DNA of 64,000 bases from Borreliella yangtzensis (GCF_014201775.1 NZ_JACHFG010000001.1:1-64000), one strand, 5' to 3'. Shown: positions 9,734 through 19,976, counted from the first letter of the stretch. The notes: generated by a model from the letters alone, not told the origin. Numbers and translations are program-made.

Positions 9734-10453
9734 ATGTCTGACAATCTAGAAACTTTAATGTTTCTAATGGGGAAAAAATTAGAAGCATCTTTAAATAATT
9801 CAGAAAATATCGAAAAAAAAGAAATTCTTTCAATTGAAAGAAAAAATTTTGATTACGGCAAACTAGATAAAGATATTTCTGATTTTTTAAAAACAAAGCA
9901 ATATGAAATTTTCAACATCTTTAATAATACTTATACAAAAATTGGAAAGATACTTAAAGAAACCCAAGATAAATTAAAAGGAAATAATCAATATAACGGA
10001 CTTTTTTATCAGTGGTTCAAAAGTATGGGATTTAAAAAGGACAAGGTTTACGCTTTAATATCAAGATATAATTTGCTTATCGAAAATTCCGACAAGCAGC
10101 TCACTATAGAAAAACTACCATTATCATTATCATATGAAATATCCAAAAAATCTTGCCCCTCCATTTTAAAAACCGAAGTTCTAAACGGCAAAATAAATTC
10201 TTTAAAAGAATTTAAAATCATTTATAAAAAAAGTTTCGATTTAAAGGATACACATACACACAAATCATTGCTTAATAAAGACAAAAAATATGAAAACGAT
10301 ATAAAAGAAATGTTAGATTTTATATTAAAAAATATAAAAGAATTAAAAAACATTGAATTTAACAAATTAAACCAAGAAAACTTAAAATTATTTTTTTACT
10401 CTATTTTAGAAATAAAGGAAAAAATAAAATATATTAAAAATAATTTAATCTAA
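9734..10453 (+). CDS. parZ: Centromere-binding partition protein ParZ
   Basis: A 239-residue, highly charged Lys/Asn-rich protein with no catalytic motif. The middle part (about residues 55-130, including FYQWFKSMGFKKDKVYALISRYNLL) reads as a helical DNA-binding segment, and the C-terminus (about 180-239) as long amphipathic helices. Position directly after parA is that of a centromere-binding partner. I recall published work on B. burgdorferi (Takacs and colleagues, 2022) naming this gene parZ (BB_0432) and showing it works with ParA in origin segregation. The 266 bases between it and the convergent parB contain no gene and no repeat I can recognise as its binding site. Confidence 0.8.
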   Translation: MSDNLETLMFLMGKKLEASLNNSENIEKKEILSIERKNFDYGKLDKDISDFLKTKQYEIFNIFNNTYTKIGKILKETQDKLKGNNQYNGLFYQWFKSMGFKKDKVYALISRYNLLIENSDKQLTIEKLPLSLSYEISKKSCPSILKTEVLNGKINSLKEFKIIYKKSFDLKDTHTHKSLLNKDKKYENDIKEMLDFILKNIKELKNIEFNKLNQENLKLFFYSILEIKEKIKYIKNNLI

Positions 10454-10719
10454 ATTTATAACTACATTAATAATTATAAATACTGCACATATTATTATTG
10501 TTCTTTTTGCAAATATTAGATTATTTTTTACTTTCAAATTTAACTATAAATAGCAAAATATAAACTTTACCCGTCATTTAAAACTTAAGACTTATTTATA
10601 AAAACCAAACAATACCAAAATAAGCTTAAAAATTTATACATTATGACAAATACTTGAAAATAAAAACCTCATAAAATTAAGGAAAGATATTTTTACAATC
10701 TTTAAATTATAAAAATAAC

Positions 10720-11502
10720 TTAACCAATATGGCCAAAAAAAGAAACAATCCTTCTTAAATCACCCGATGTAAAATACTCTATCTCTATTTTCCCTTTATC
10801 TTGATTCCCTTTAATATCTATTTTTGTTTGAATTTTATCAAATAAAAATTCTTTTATATTGCTCAAAAAAGGATCTTGCTCTAGTTCCCTTTTTTTTACT
10901 ATAGATTTATAAAAATTTTTAACATATTTTTCTGCATCTCTTACAGAAAATTTTTTTTTCAGTATTATTAAATAAAGATTATACCTATCTTGCTTATCTT
11001 TTAAGGATAAAATAACTTTTGCATGCCCAAAAGAAATTTCTTTTCTATGCACTGCATTCAATATTTCTTGATCAAGATCTAAGATCCTAACCAAATTTGA
11101 GATATAGGCTCTACTTTTGCCAATTTTTTCAGACAAATCTTTATGAGTTAAAGAATATTTATTCATTACATTTTTATAGGCATAGGCTTCCTCAACAGGA
11201 GTAAAATTTTCTCTTTGAATATTTTCAACCAAAGGCATAAAATCTCTATAAGATTCTTTAATATCAACTTCTATAACAGGAATATTTGTCATCTGAATAA
11301 GTTTAGCAGCCCTAAACCTTCTTTCTCCCACTATTATTTTATATCTCTCATTTTCTTTACAAACAATTATGGGTTGTAAAATTCCATTTTCTTTTATTGA
11401 AACACTTAACTCTTCTAATTCAATAAGATTAACAGATTTTCTAGGCTGATCATTATCAATATCTAAAAGATGAATATCTATCATTTTAAAAACTCTATTC
11501 AT
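10720..11502 (-). CDS. parB: Chromosome partition protein ParB (Spo0J family)
   Basis: A 260-residue ParB protein with the CTP-binding box GERRFRAA at residues 59-66, the ENIQRENFTPVEEA segment (about 93-106) and a helix-turn-helix around residues 117-137 (LTHKDLSEKIGKSRAYISNLVRI). It would load on parS, which lies about 70 bases upstream of its start. The N-terminus is short and lacks the LGRGLxAL-type ParA-stimulating peptide found in typical ParB proteins. The ATG has a clear GGAGG. It is convergent with parA-parZ and co-directional with gyrA, but separated from gyrA by a terminator. Confidence 0.93.
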   Translation of the reverse strand: MNRVFKMIDIHLLDIDNDQPRKSVNLIELEELSVSIKENGILQPIIVCKENERYKIIVGERRFRAAKLIQMTNIPVIEVDIKESYRDFMPLVENIQRENFTPVEEAYAYKNVMNKYSLTHKDLSEKIGKSRAYISNLVRILDLDQEILNAVHRKEISFGHAKVILSLKDKQDRYNLYLIILKKKFSVRDAEKYVKNFYKSIVKKRELEQDPFLSNIKEFLFDKIQTKIDIKGNQDKGKIEIEYFTSGDLRRIVSFFGHIG

Positions 11503-11528
11503 ATTATAAGAACCTCCTACAACACAAA

Positions 11529-11558
11529 ATTTTACCAGGTTATAATATTGAATTACAA
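11529..11558 (-). promoter_or_regulatory. Possible parB promoter
   Basis: On the minus strand TTGTAA (11553-11558), 18 bases, then TAAAAT (11529-11534), ending about 25 bases before the parB ATG. It lies between the parS palindrome and parB, so ParB spreading from parS could cover it and give autorepression (inference). Confidence 0.4.
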
Positions 11559-11565
11559 TTTAAGA

Positions 11566-11600
11566 ATAAAAAAAAAGAATGTTCCACGTGGAACATTCTT
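11566..11600 (-). terminator. Intrinsic terminator of gyrB-gyrA formed by the parS palindrome
   Basis: Transcribed on the minus strand after the gyrA stop, the parS palindrome folds into an 11-bp stem (arm AAGAATGTTCC) with an ACGT loop, followed by nine consecutive U residues. Stem plus U-tract is a textbook Rho-independent terminator placed 20 bases after gyrA. The same bases therefore serve as parS and as a terminator. Confidence 0.75.
11575..11600. other. parS: parS centromere site (perfect 26-bp palindrome)
   Basis: The 16-base core TGTTCCACGTGGAACA (11580-11595) fits the bacterial parS consensus TGTTNCACGTGNAACA exactly. The symmetry continues perfectly for five more bases on each side, giving 13-base half-sites. 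It is the only such site I find in the window. It lies between gyrA and parB near the replication origin, where ParB would nucleate. Confidence 0.92.
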
Positions 11601-11620
11601 AAATAAGAAAAAACAATTCT

Positions 11621-14053
11621 TTATTTAATAAATTTTGAAACAGAAATTAAACTGTCATTATCAAGAAATAATACTTGAATTCCTCTAGCATCTTTACCTT
11701 GTTCAGATACTTTTCCAGCTACTGTTCTCAAAGCTTTTGAACGTTTACTTACAAGCAAAATTTCATCATTCTCTGAAACTGATATAGCATCAACAACACT
11801 ACCTGCTTTTTTATCAGATTTTTTATAACTAGTATAACCAGTAGCTCCTCTTTTAAGCTCAGATATTTTAGAAATGCTTAATCTTTTTCCATACCCATTC
11901 TCAGAAATAATTAAAAGATAAGGATTTTCTCTAACTGCCAAAACTTTAACAAACAAATCTCCTTCTTTTAATTTCATCCCACAAACACCCTGAGTACCCC
12001 TATTAGTAAGCCTAACATCTCTTGAATTAAATATAAATGCACTACCCTTTTTAGAAATACAAATTACTTTCTCATCCTTAAAAACAATCTCTGCACTTGT
12101 AACAAAATCTTTATCATTAAGTTTAATAACAATAACACCTCGTGATTTTACTGTTTTAAAATCTGTAGATTCAAATCTAGCTATCTTTCCACTTGCAGTT
12201 GTAAGCAATAAATAAGAATCATCGGTAAAATCCTTACTATTCTTAATAGTTAATATTTCTTCCCGATCTCCCAAATTAATAAGCTCGCTAATATTTTGAC
12301 CTTTTGAAGCCCTTGAAGAATCTTTTATTTCATAAGCATTAATTAAATAAAGCTTTCCTTCATTTGAAATCATAAACAAATAATCGTGGGTATTGACACA
12401 CAAAGCAAGAACAATCTCATCTCCATCATTAAGATCAAAAGAACTAAGACCTTTTCCTCCCGTACCTTGTAATTTATACTCATTTTGTGAAAGTCTTTTA
12501 AGGAAACCTTTCTTTGTAAGCATAACAACAATATTTTCTTTTTGCATTAAATCCGACATACTAGTTTTTAAAACCTCCTCATCATAAATTATTTTAGTTC
12601 GACGTTCATCGCCAAATTTCAAACCTAAATTCATAGTTTCTTCTCTTATAATATTAATAATCCTTGCTGGATTCAAGAGAATATCTTCATAATCTTTTAT
12701 TAAGCTTAAAAGTACATTAAGCTCCTCTTCAAGCTTAAAAATCTCAAGAGCTGTAAGTTTCTGCAATTTCATATCAAGAACTGAATTGGCCTGAATCTCT
12801 GAAAGGCCAAAATTTGCAACAAGTCTTTCCTTTGCATCTTTTGCCAATTTAGATGATTTAATAATCTTAATAATCTCATCTATATTATTTAAAGCAATAT
12901 TCAATCCCTCAAGAACATGTGCTTTATCTTTTGCCTTCCTCAAGTCAAACTCAATACGTCTTTCAATAATATTTTTTCTATGTTCAATAAATTTAAATAA
13001 TAATTCTTCCAAATTTAACTGTTTGGGAATACCATTAACAAGAGCCAAATTATTTATACTAAAATGCTTTTTAAATTCAGTATATTCATAAAGCAAATTC
13101 ATAATAACATGGGGATCAAACCCTCTTTTAACTTCAAGAACTATTCTAATGCCTTCTCGATCAGACTCATCTCTTATATCTAAAAGTCCTTCTAGCTTTT
13201 CTTCTTTTGCCAAAAACGCAACTTTCATAAGAAGTGTAGATTTATTTACTGTATAAGGTATTTCTGTAACAATTATAGCATTCCTATCTTCTGTTCTTTC
13301 TTCAATATGATATCTGGCCCTAATAACAACACTTCCCTTGCCAGTTTTGTATGCTTTAATTAAATTATCATTGTAAACAATCTCTCCAAAAGTTGGAAAA
13401 TCGGGACCTTTAACTATCTTAAGCAAATCAAATATAGAAGCATTCTCATTATCTAACATATAAACAATAGCATCACAAATTTCTCTTAAATTGTGAGGTG
13501 CCATATTAGTAGCCATTCCAACAGCAATTCCACTAGAACCATTTACCAAAAGAAATGGAAATGATGAAGGCATAATCTCAGGCTCAGTTAAAGAATCATC
13601 ATAATTAGGCTTAAAATTAACAGTCTCTTTATCTATATCCTTAACGATATATTCAGTTATTCTCTCCATTTTAGCTTCAGTATATCGCATAGCAGCAGGA
13701 GGATCTCCGTCAATAGATCCAAAATTCCCCTGTCCACGTATTACAGGATATCTAAGTGAAAAATCTTGGGCAAGTCTTACAAGAGCATCATAAATTGATT
13801 GATCTCCATGGGGATGATATTTCCCAAGAACATCCCCCACTATTCTCCCAGCTTTTTTAAAAGCTTTATCGGAACGAAGTCCCATTTCATACATGGAATA
13901 AAGTATTCTCCTATGAACTGGCTTAAGACCATCTCTTACATCTGGAAGAGCTCTAGAAACAATAACTGACATTGCATAATTTAAATAAGAAGTTTTTATT
14001 TCATCTTCTATCTTAATATTTAATATTTGTTCTTTATTTTCTCCAACTGCCAT
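11621..14053 (-). CDS. gyrA: DNA gyrase subunit A
   Basis: An 810-residue GyrA, the breakage-reunion subunit of gyrase. The catalytic Tyr124 lies in AAMRYTEAKM; KPVHRRILYSM and the GQGNFGSIDGDPPAAMRYTE block are canonical; the C-terminal 300 residues hold the beta-pinwheel that wraps DNA, with repeats such as GKIARFES and KGSAFIFN. In the quinolone region HPHGDQSIYD, the position equivalent to E. coli Ser83 is Gln85, while the Asp87 equivalent (Asp89) is kept. It starts 11 bases after the gyrB stop with GGAG ahead of the ATG, so gyrB-gyrA form one operon. Confidence 0.98.
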   Translation of the reverse strand: MAVGENKEQILNIKIEDEIKTSYLNYAMSVIVSRALPDVRDGLKPVHRRILYSMYEMGLRSDKAFKKAGRIVGDVLGKYHPHGDQSIYDALVRLAQDFSLRYPVIRGQGNFGSIDGDPPAAMRYTEAKMERITEYIVKDIDKETVNFKPNYDDSLTEPEIMPSSFPFLLVNGSSGIAVGMATNMAPHNLREICDAIVYMLDNENASIFDLLKIVKGPDFPTFGEIVYNDNLIKAYKTGKGSVVIRARYHIEERTEDRNAIIVTEIPYTVNKSTLLMKVAFLAKEEKLEGLLDIRDESDREGIRIVLEVKRGFDPHVIMNLLYEYTEFKKHFSINNLALVNGIPKQLNLEELLFKFIEHRKNIIERRIEFDLRKAKDKAHVLEGLNIALNNIDEIIKIIKSSKLAKDAKERLVANFGLSEIQANSVLDMKLQKLTALEIFKLEEELNVLLSLIKDYEDILLNPARIINIIREETMNLGLKFGDERRTKIIYDEEVLKTSMSDLMQKENIVVMLTKKGFLKRLSQNEYKLQGTGGKGLSSFDLNDGDEIVLALCVNTHDYLFMISNEGKLYLINAYEIKDSSRASKGQNISELINLGDREEILTIKNSKDFTDDSYLLLTTASGKIARFESTDFKTVKSRGVIVIKLNDKDFVTSAEIVFKDEKVICISKKGSAFIFNSRDVRLTNRGTQGVCGMKLKEGDLFVKVLAVRENPYLLIISENGYGKRLSISKISELKRGATGYTSYKKSDKKAGSVVDAISVSENDEILLVSKRSKALRTVAGKVSEQGKDARGIQVLFLDNDSLISVSKFIK

Positions 14054-14064
14054 TAACGCTCCAA

Positions 14065-15984
<1,920 letters not shown>

Positions 15985-16096
15985 TTAATCAAAATCCAGA
16001 CATAGATAAATTCTACATTAAAAAAAATAACATCTACTACATATAAAGTAGCGAAAATTTTTAAAAATTCGCAAACAAATTTAGATAGAATCCTAG

Positions 16097-16123
16097 TTTA
16101 ACATTATACTATATAATGTTAAA
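16097..16123. promoter_or_regulatory. Palindrome with TATAAT on both strands between gyrB and dnaA
   Basis: Perfect 12-base arms (TTTAACATTATA and its complement) around a CTA centre. The right arm contains TATAAT reading toward dnaA (16112-16117) and the left arm contains TATAAT reading toward gyrB (16103-16108). I see no good -35 at standard spacing for either. It may be a shared -10 element, an operator for one regulator of both genes, or both. Confidence 0.55.
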
Positions 16124-16155
16124 AGTATAGTACTAAAACCAACAAGGACAAAAAA

Positions 16156-17613
16156 ATGGAAAAATCAAAAAATATATGGAGCTTGATTTTAACAGAAATA
16201 AAAAAAGAACTCTCGGAAGAAGAGTTTTACGTTTGGTTTGAAAATTTGTGCTTTTTAGAATCGATAGGTGACAATATTCAAATATCTACTCCAAATTTAT
16301 TTCACAAAAATCAAATAGAAAAAAGATTTACAAAAAAAATCAAAGAAATTCTTACAAAAAATGGCTATAATAACACAGTCATTGCATTTACAGACCAACC
16401 ACTCAAATCCTATTTAAGTAAACAAGAAAGCGAAAAAACAATTTTTAACGAAACTTTTTCAAGTTTAGACACGCTAAAAGGAAATACACCCTCTAAAGAA
16501 CCAATTCAAAGTATTAAAGATCATATAAAAATGTATATCAAAAAAGAGGAAGGGCCTACAAATTTTAAAAATCCCTTTCTTAAAAAAAGATATACATTCG
16601 AAAATTTTATCATAGGCCCAAATAATAAGCTTGCATACAAAGCCAGCTTGTCAATCTCAAAAAATCCTGGAAAAAAATATAATCCGTGTTTAATTTATGG
16701 TGGAGTTGGACTTGGAAAAACACATTTGCTCCAAAGCATAGGAAATAAAACAGAAGAATTACATAATAACCTTAAAATATTATACGTTACTGCTGAAAAT
16801 TTTTTAAATGAATTTGTAGAAAGCATAAAGACACATGAAACAAAAAAATTTAAAAAAAAATATAGATACTTAGACATGCTACTTATAGACGATATTCACG
16901 ACTTACAAAAAAAAGAAGGCATACAAGAAGAGCTTTTCCACACATTTAATGCCCTTTATGAAGATAATAAACAATTAGTATTCACATGTGACCGCCCCCC
17001 TTCTGAGCTTACAAATTTTACAGATAGACTAAAAAACAGATTTACAAGAGGACTAAATGTTGATATATCAAAACCTAATTTTGAACTTAGAGTAGCTATT
17101 ATTGAAAAAAAAGCAGAAGAGGATGGTATAAAGGTCCCTAAAAATATACTAAACCTGGTTGCCCAAAAGGTTACAACAAATGTAAGAGATCTTGAAGCTG
17201 CTGTAACAAAACTAAAAGCATATATAGATTTGGACAATATAGAAATTGACATTGATATTGTTGAAAAAATAATCAAAGAAATAATAATTTACGAAAAAAA
17301 AACAACCAATGAACCAACCAATAAAATCAATATCGAAAATATAAAAAAAATACTCTTAAGAGAGCTAAAAATTGCACATAAAGACATTGAGGGGCATAGT
17401 AAAAAACCAGAAATAACAAAAGCTAGACATATTTATGCGTACCTTTTAAGAAATTTTACAGAGCTATCAACAGTTGAAATTGGGAAAATTATTGGTGGAA
17501 AAACCCATTCAACAGTACTTTATTCCATAAATAAAATAGATAGAGACAGAAATAATGACAAAGAAATTAACAATTTAATCACAGAACTTATGAACAAAAT
17601 AAAAAAAAATTAA
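16156..17613 (+). CDS. dnaA: Replication initiator DnaA
   Basis: A 485-residue DnaA: N-terminal DnaB-interaction domain (residues 1-75), variable linker, AAA+ domain with Walker A GGVGLGKT (182-189) and Walker B LLIDD (242-246), and the DNA-binding domain with the signature around GGKTHST (447-453; the usual form is GGRDHST). Start ATG with AAGGA eight bases upstream. Its bases are A-rich and the protein Lys/Asn-rich, unlike plus-strand genes right of dnaN, which suggests it lies on the lagging strand, left of the point where replication starts. Confidence 0.97.
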   Translation: MEKSKNIWSLILTEIKKELSEEEFYVWFENLCFLESIGDNIQISTPNLFHKNQIEKRFTKKIKEILTKNGYNNTVIAFTDQPLKSYLSKQESEKTIFNETFSSLDTLKGNTPSKEPIQSIKDHIKMYIKKEEGPTNFKNPFLKKRYTFENFIIGPNNKLAYKASLSISKNPGKKYNPCLIYGGVGLGKTHLLQSIGNKTEELHNNLKILYVTAENFLNEFVESIKTHETKKFKKKYRYLDMLLIDDIHDLQKKEGIQEELFHTFNALYEDNKQLVFTCDRPPSELTNFTDRLKNRFTRGLNVDISKPNFELRVAIIEKKAEEDGIKVPKNILNLVAQKVTTNVRDLEAAVTKLKAYIDLDNIEIDIDIVEKIIKEIIIYEKKTTNEPTNKINIENIKKILLRELKIAHKDIEGHSKKPEITKARHIYAYLLRNFTELSTVEIGKIIGGKTHSTVLYSINKIDRDRNNDKEINNLITELMNKIKKN

Positions 17614-17849
17614 ACCTAATTGAAAAATTAAAAATTCTTTTAAACAATTAAAACAAGTAATTATCAAAAATACAACAAAAAAACAACCTATAATTCGACA
17701 AGATAATTCCTTATGTTATATAACATTAAATGCAATTGAACAATTAAACAAAGACTTACTACTATTACTATTATATATTTATAAAAAATAAAAATAAAAA
17801 GTCCATAAAAACTTATAAGGATAAAATGTAATAAAATGTAAAAGGAGGC
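17614..17849. other. oriC: Origin of chromosome replication region (oriC)
   Basis: A 236-base, extremely AT-rich gap between dnaA and dnaN. The origin of the linear B. burgdorferi chromosome was mapped experimentally to this interval (Picardeau and colleagues, 1999). DnaA-box matches are poor: TTATCAAAA and, on the minus strand, TTATCCTTA each match 7 of 9 positions of TTATCCACA. A perfect tandem 10-mer, ATAAAATGTA twice at 17821-17840, sits just before the dnaN ribosome-binding site. Base composition switches across this gap. Confidence 0.75.
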
Positions 17850-17852
17850 ATG

Positions 17853-19013
17853 ATGATAAATAACACATTTTTTATTTGCGAAACAAATCAAATTACAAAT
17901 GAGATAGAAAAAGCAAAAGGAATAATCTTGAACAGAAATATGAATGATATTTGGAGCGCATTGTTAATTGAAGTGAAAAGATCTAATCTCATAATTAAAT
18001 CAACAGACAGAAATATATTTTTTGAGAGTACAATTCCAATTATTTCAGAAGCAGATTTTAAGGTATTAATTAATGCCTCAAATTTTTATGATGCAGTAAA
18101 AGCATTTAGTTTATACAAGAAAATTAAAATAATTTTTAATGAAAACAACAATAAATTGGAAATTATGGGAGAATTAAAAGACGAAAAAGAAGAAGAATAT
18201 TTAGATCATTTAAAAGAACCTACCTTTTCGTACGAAGAAATAGAAAATTACAATTATGACATGATTAATGAAAATTACACTTTTGAAATTGAAGTAAAAC
18301 AGAAATCTCTTAAAAAAATAATAAATAGAATAGCTTTTTCAGCACATTTTGATGAATCCAAGAATGTATTAAATGGTGTGTATTTTACAAAAGATGAAGA
18401 TTCTAAATTATTGCTTGTTTCTACCAATGGACATAGAATGTCTATTTGTAAAACAGAAGTCATAGTTGAAGAAGATGTAAATTTTATAGTTCCTGTAAAA
18501 ATATTTAATTTTTTAAAACATCTTATGTCAGGAGAAGGTGTGGTTAAAATAAAGTTTTCGGATAAAAAATTTTATGTTGAATTTGATAATTATAAAATAG
18601 CTTGTAGTTTGATTAGTGGCAATTACCCTGATTATAAAAGCATTATACCTAAAGAACAGAAAAATAAATCTTTGGTTTCACTAGGCATTTTAAAAGATAG
18701 GCTTGCAAGAATTAATCTATATGTTGATAAGTCAAGGAAGTTAGTTTTAACTTTCTCTGAGTTTCAATTAAAACTTCTTGGAGAAGATTTAATTACTGGA
18801 AGAAAAGGTGAATTTTTTATTAAAAATCCGAACTATTTGTATGATGGGTCAGATGAAATTATGGCTATTAATATTTCATATTTTGTTGAAGCTATTAGTG
18901 TTTTTGAAACCTCAAAGATAGAAATACAATTCAATTCAGGAAATGTATTAAAATTGAGTGAGCCTGAAAATTTTGATTTTACTCATTTGATAATGCCGAT
19001 GTCTTTGGGTTAA
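17853..19013 (+). CDS. dnaN: DNA polymerase III beta sliding clamp
   Basis: A 386-residue beta clamp with the three-domain DnaN architecture, including the NRIAFSAHFDESKNVLNGVYF and LLLVSTNGHRMSICK region (domain 2) and a C-terminal SEPENFDFTHLIMPM (the usual ending is MPMR). Two ATGs stand in tandem after GGAGG; the second gives the more workable spacing (4 bases rather than 1) and is chosen, a one-residue difference. It tethers the replicative polymerase and repair enzymes. It is followed by a strong terminator, so it is probably not co-transcribed with the genes downstream. Confidence 0.96.
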   Translation: MINNTFFICETNQITNEIEKAKGIILNRNMNDIWSALLIEVKRSNLIIKSTDRNIFFESTIPIISEADFKVLINASNFYDAVKAFSLYKKIKIIFNENNNKLEIMGELKDEKEEEYLDHLKEPTFSYEEIENYNYDMINENYTFEIEVKQKSLKKIINRIAFSAHFDESKNVLNGVYFTKDEDSKLLLVSTNGHRMSICKTEVIVEEDVNFIVPVKIFNFLKHLMSGEGVVKIKFSDKKFYVEFDNYKIACSLISGNYPDYKSIIPKEQKNKSLVSLGILKDRLARINLYVDKSRKLVLTFSEFQLKLLGEDLITGRKGEFFIKNPNYLYDGSDEIMAINISYFVEAISVFETSKIEIQFNSGNVLKLSEPENFDFTHLIMPMSLG

Positions 19014-19036
19014 AGTGAATTATTAATGTGATTTTG

Positions 19037-19081
19037 AATATTAAAATAAACTTTAGAAAAGTTTATTTAATATTGTTTTTT
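19037..19081 (+). terminator. Terminator after dnaN
   Basis: Arms AATATTAAAATAAACTTT (19037-19054) and its complement with one bulged A (19058-19074) enclose a 3-base loop, followed by GTTTTTT. It ends 24 bases before the next start codon. Confidence 0.75.
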
Positions 19082-19104
19082 GCATTGAGGTATAAAAGAT
19101 TATT

Positions 19105-19404
19105 ATGAATGATTCCGCTTTTAAAAAAATAGGGAATGTTCTTAAGGATTATTTAGAATCTAATTTGTTTGTCAATAAAAAAATAAGTTCAAAATTGTTG
19201 ATTGTTGATAAATGGAATCAGATTTTTGAGGCTTTATCAAATGATGTTAAATTTTTAGATTTTAAAAATGAACGAGTTCTTTTTATTGAGGTAAGTAATT
19301 CAAGTATTTTGTATAGCATATCAATCAACAAGTCAAAGATAATACATTCAGTAAAAGAATTAACAGGTATTAAAGTAATAGATATAAAGGTTTTAGTAAA
19401 GTAA
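19105..19404 (+). CDS. DciA-like protein (DUF721), candidate helicase loader
   Basis: A 99-residue protein resembling the DUF721/DciA family: an N-terminal helical part (FKKIGNVLKDYL) and a domain with VDKWNQIFEALSNDVKF and LFIEVSNSSILYSISINKSKIIHSVKELTG, matching the DciA pattern W-x-x-x-ag ... l.v.v.ss.wa.eL...-.ll..ln. In bacteria without DnaC or DnaI, DciA acts on the DnaB helicase and its gene commonly sits beside dnaA-dnaN-recF-gyrB, as here (no recF is present in this window). The family call is good; the loader role here is inference. SD is GAGG. Confidence 0.7.
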   Translation: MNDSAFKKIGNVLKDYLESNLFVNKKISSKLLIVDKWNQIFEALSNDVKFLDFKNERVLFIEVSNSSILYSISINKSKIIHSVKELTGIKVIDIKVLVK

Positions 19405-19410
19405 TTATTA

Positions 19411-19439
19411 TTGACAATCGTATTTATATACTATACCAT
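19411..19439 (+). promoter_or_regulatory. Probable promoter of rpmH-rnpA
   Basis: TTGACA (19411-19416), 17 bases, TACCAT (19434-19439); an overlapping TATACC at 15-base spacing is an alternative -10. It lies just after the DciA-like stop codon and about 55 bases before rpmH. Confidence 0.5.
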
Positions 19440-19495
19440 GATAGTGTTCAATTTGTAGCTTAGCAGCGGGAAGTTGTTTTTAATGGAGGAGCGTT

Positions 19496-19651
19496 TTGAA
19501 AAGAACTTATCAGCCTAGTCGTGTTAAAAGAAATAGAAAATTTGGGTTTAGAGCTAGAATGAAGACTCGAGGTGGAAGACTTATTCTTGCAAGACGAAGG
19601 GCAAAAGGAAGAATAAAATTAACTGTTTCTGATGAAAAAAAGAAATATTAG
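19496..19651 (+). CDS. rpmH: Ribosomal protein L34
   Basis: A 51-codon frame starting at TTG and reading [20 protein letters not shown], then [18 protein letters not shown]: the whole L34 family consensus. The TTG is preceded by GGAGG at seven bases. The last 20 bases overlap the start of rnpA in another frame, the classic rpmH-rnpA coupling. Being so short, it is easily missed in automated calls. Confidence 0.96.
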   Translation: MKRTYQPSRVKRNRKFGFRARMKTRGGRLILARRRAKGRIKLTVSDEKKKY

Positions 19652-19967
19652 TCTAAAATCAAAAATAGAAATTCAAAAAATTTTTAAAGAAGGCAATCTG
19701 ATTAGACTTAGCAGTCTTAATCTTAAAATGTTTTGTAAAGCAAATCATTTGATTTATTCTAGACTTCTTGTTACCTTTTCTAAAGGGTTTAAGGGCTCTG
19801 TCAAAAGGAATCGCGTTAGAAGGCTTTTTAAAGAAGCTTTTAGGAAAAGATTAGAATTGTCAGAAGGTAAAGCTGTAGATATTATTTTTGTAATTTCTTG
19901 TAACAGACCAAATTTTACTTATTTTAGCATTGAATCTCTTATGAAAAGTTTAGTTTTAATGTTGTGA
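19632..19967 (+). CDS. rnpA: Ribonuclease P protein component
   Basis: A 111-residue basic protein with the RNR motif region ([18 protein letters not shown]) that contacts the RNase P RNA. It assists tRNA 5' maturation. The gene begins inside rpmH and precedes yidC, the conserved rpmH-rnpA-yidC-jag order. The length is usual for the family. Confidence 0.95.
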   Translation: MKKRNISLKSKIEIQKIFKEGNLIRLSSLNLKMFCKANHLIYSRLLVTFSKGFKGSVKRNRVRRLFKEAFRKRLELSEGKAVDIIFVISCNRPNFTYFSIESLMKSLVLML

Positions 19968-19976
19968 GGGGCATAA

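Noticed and set aside
17662-17830. TTATCAAAA and TTATCCTTA as DnaA boxes
   Set aside because: Each matches only 7 of 9 consensus positions in very AT-rich DNA; not listed as individual sites.
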